NCBI GenBank assembly: GCA_964394475.1
Contig: CAYMXZ010000179.1
Span: 1-7,333, forward strand
Direction of reading: 5' to 3'
Length of the DNA: 7,333 bases
DNA from: RQOF01 sp964394475
Lineage (GTDB): Bacteria > Calditrichota > Calditrichia > RBG-13-44-9
Positions 6,942 to 7,333 of the stretch are shown here, in pieces. The position numbers were made by a program, and so were the translations under genes. The notes below the pieces were generated by a model. That model was not told the DNA's origin. It saw only the letters and a program-made list of their open reading frames with translations, and did no database searches. How positions within the stretch are numbered: position 1 is the stretch's first letter; each line of letters begins with the position of its first letter.

Positions 6942-7333
6942 TCAATGTCGATGGATGTCTTTGTGCATAATTTTCCTGGTTTCCAATAATCGATCATCGG
7001 CCGGCAGGTCGATCAGATGGGCATTCATTTCAGCATCGTTTTCCTTTTTTAGCAAATGGGCCATATATTCAATAATGCTGGGAGGAAAAATACCATTTCG
7101 TTCATATAAATTTCGCTTCTCCAGTAATTTTTCGGCGGATTCTACGCAACTTCCGGGAAGTTTAGGTAATTTTTTTAATAAAGTTTTATCCATGAATATA
7201 TTACCTTTTGTGTAGAGTTTTTTGGCAATCTCTAAGGAGCGAGGATGGGTTATTCCCCATTCTGCTGCCAAGGTCATTCCGGCTAATAGTAAATGAATAA
7301 ATGCGCTTCCATCAGGGCTGCGCAGTTCTACCG
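6942..7333 (-). CDS. Glutamine synthetase family protein, C-terminal part (5' end outside window)
   Basis: The frame is open to the window edge and reads VELRSPDGSAFIHLLLAGMTLAAEWGITHPRS..., then ...KLPKLPGSCVESAEKLLEKRNLYERNGIFPPSIIEYMAHLLKKENDAEMNAHL... to TGA, about 130 visible residues. E(L)RSPDGSA with the following LLLAGM matches the segment of glutamine synthetases that contributes the arginine near the active site (R-x-P-D-x-S-A-N in type I). The LPxSCxESAExL...R..YE..GIFPP tail matches the C-terminal helices of a divergent, Bacteroidetes-style catalytic-domain family. The enzyme joins ammonia and glutamate using ATP in the cytosol. The ATG at 7277 is internal to this frame, not the start. 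The catalytic N-terminal regions are outside the window, so subtype and true activity cannot be judged; a glutamine synthetase-like ligase is possible. Confidence 0.75.
   Translation of the reverse strand, partial: VELRSPDGSAFIHLLLAGMTLAAEWGITHPRSLEIAKKLYTKGNIFMDKTLLKKLPKLPGSCVESAEKLLEKRNLYERNGIFPPSIIEYMAHLLKKENDAEMNAHLIDLPADDRLLETRKIMHKDIHRH

Noticed and set aside
6925..7215. Plus-strand open frame opposite the glutamine synthetase gene
   Set aside because: It is antisense to a recognisable family C-terminus and its translation looks like a random shadow frame.

Overview
The window looks like a chromosomal segment from a bacterium of the FCB superphylum (Bacteroidetes/Ignavibacteria/Calditrichota-like lineages). 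The evidence is a C-terminal type IX-style sorting domain on a large secreted repeat protein, a serine hydroxymethyltransferase with the longer insert I associate with Bacteroidetes-type enzymes, and an envelope gene cluster of lipoprotein, OMPP1/FadL-like barrel and TPR protein. Base composition is moderately AT-rich. I see no rRNA, tRNA, CRISPR array, insertion sequence, phage gene or integrase. The phylum assignment is inference.

Layout. Bases 1-1236 (+) hold the 3' part of a secreted protein built from roughly 136-residue tandem repeats, each pairing two calcium-type loops with a CxxCG module, followed by the sorting domain. It converges on the minus-strand genes across a 184-base gap that contains a terminator (1369-1399). 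All other genes are on the minus strand, read from right to left. They are the C-terminal end of a glutamine synthetase family gene (7333-6942), a 257-base gap, a DNRLRE-like lipoprotein (6684-5410), an outer-membrane beta-barrel protein starting one base later (5408-4185), a periplasmic TPR protein (4135-2849) broken by an in-frame TAA at 3251-3253, a terminator (2771-2802), and glyA (2728-1421).

How the genes may work together. The lipoprotein, barrel and TPR genes are tightly spaced, all exported by their signals, and closed by a terminator, so they read as one envelope operon of unknown function. glyA lies between two terminators and is probably its own housekeeping unit for glycine/one-carbon metabolism. 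The glutamine synthetase fragment belongs to nitrogen assimilation and is not obviously linked to the rest.

The observations most worth checking are the repeat architecture of the secreted protein, the clean single-codon interruption of the TPR gene, the ten cysteines of that TPR protein, and the unexplained three-gene envelope operon. None of these is enough to claim a new system; the rest of the window is ordinary.
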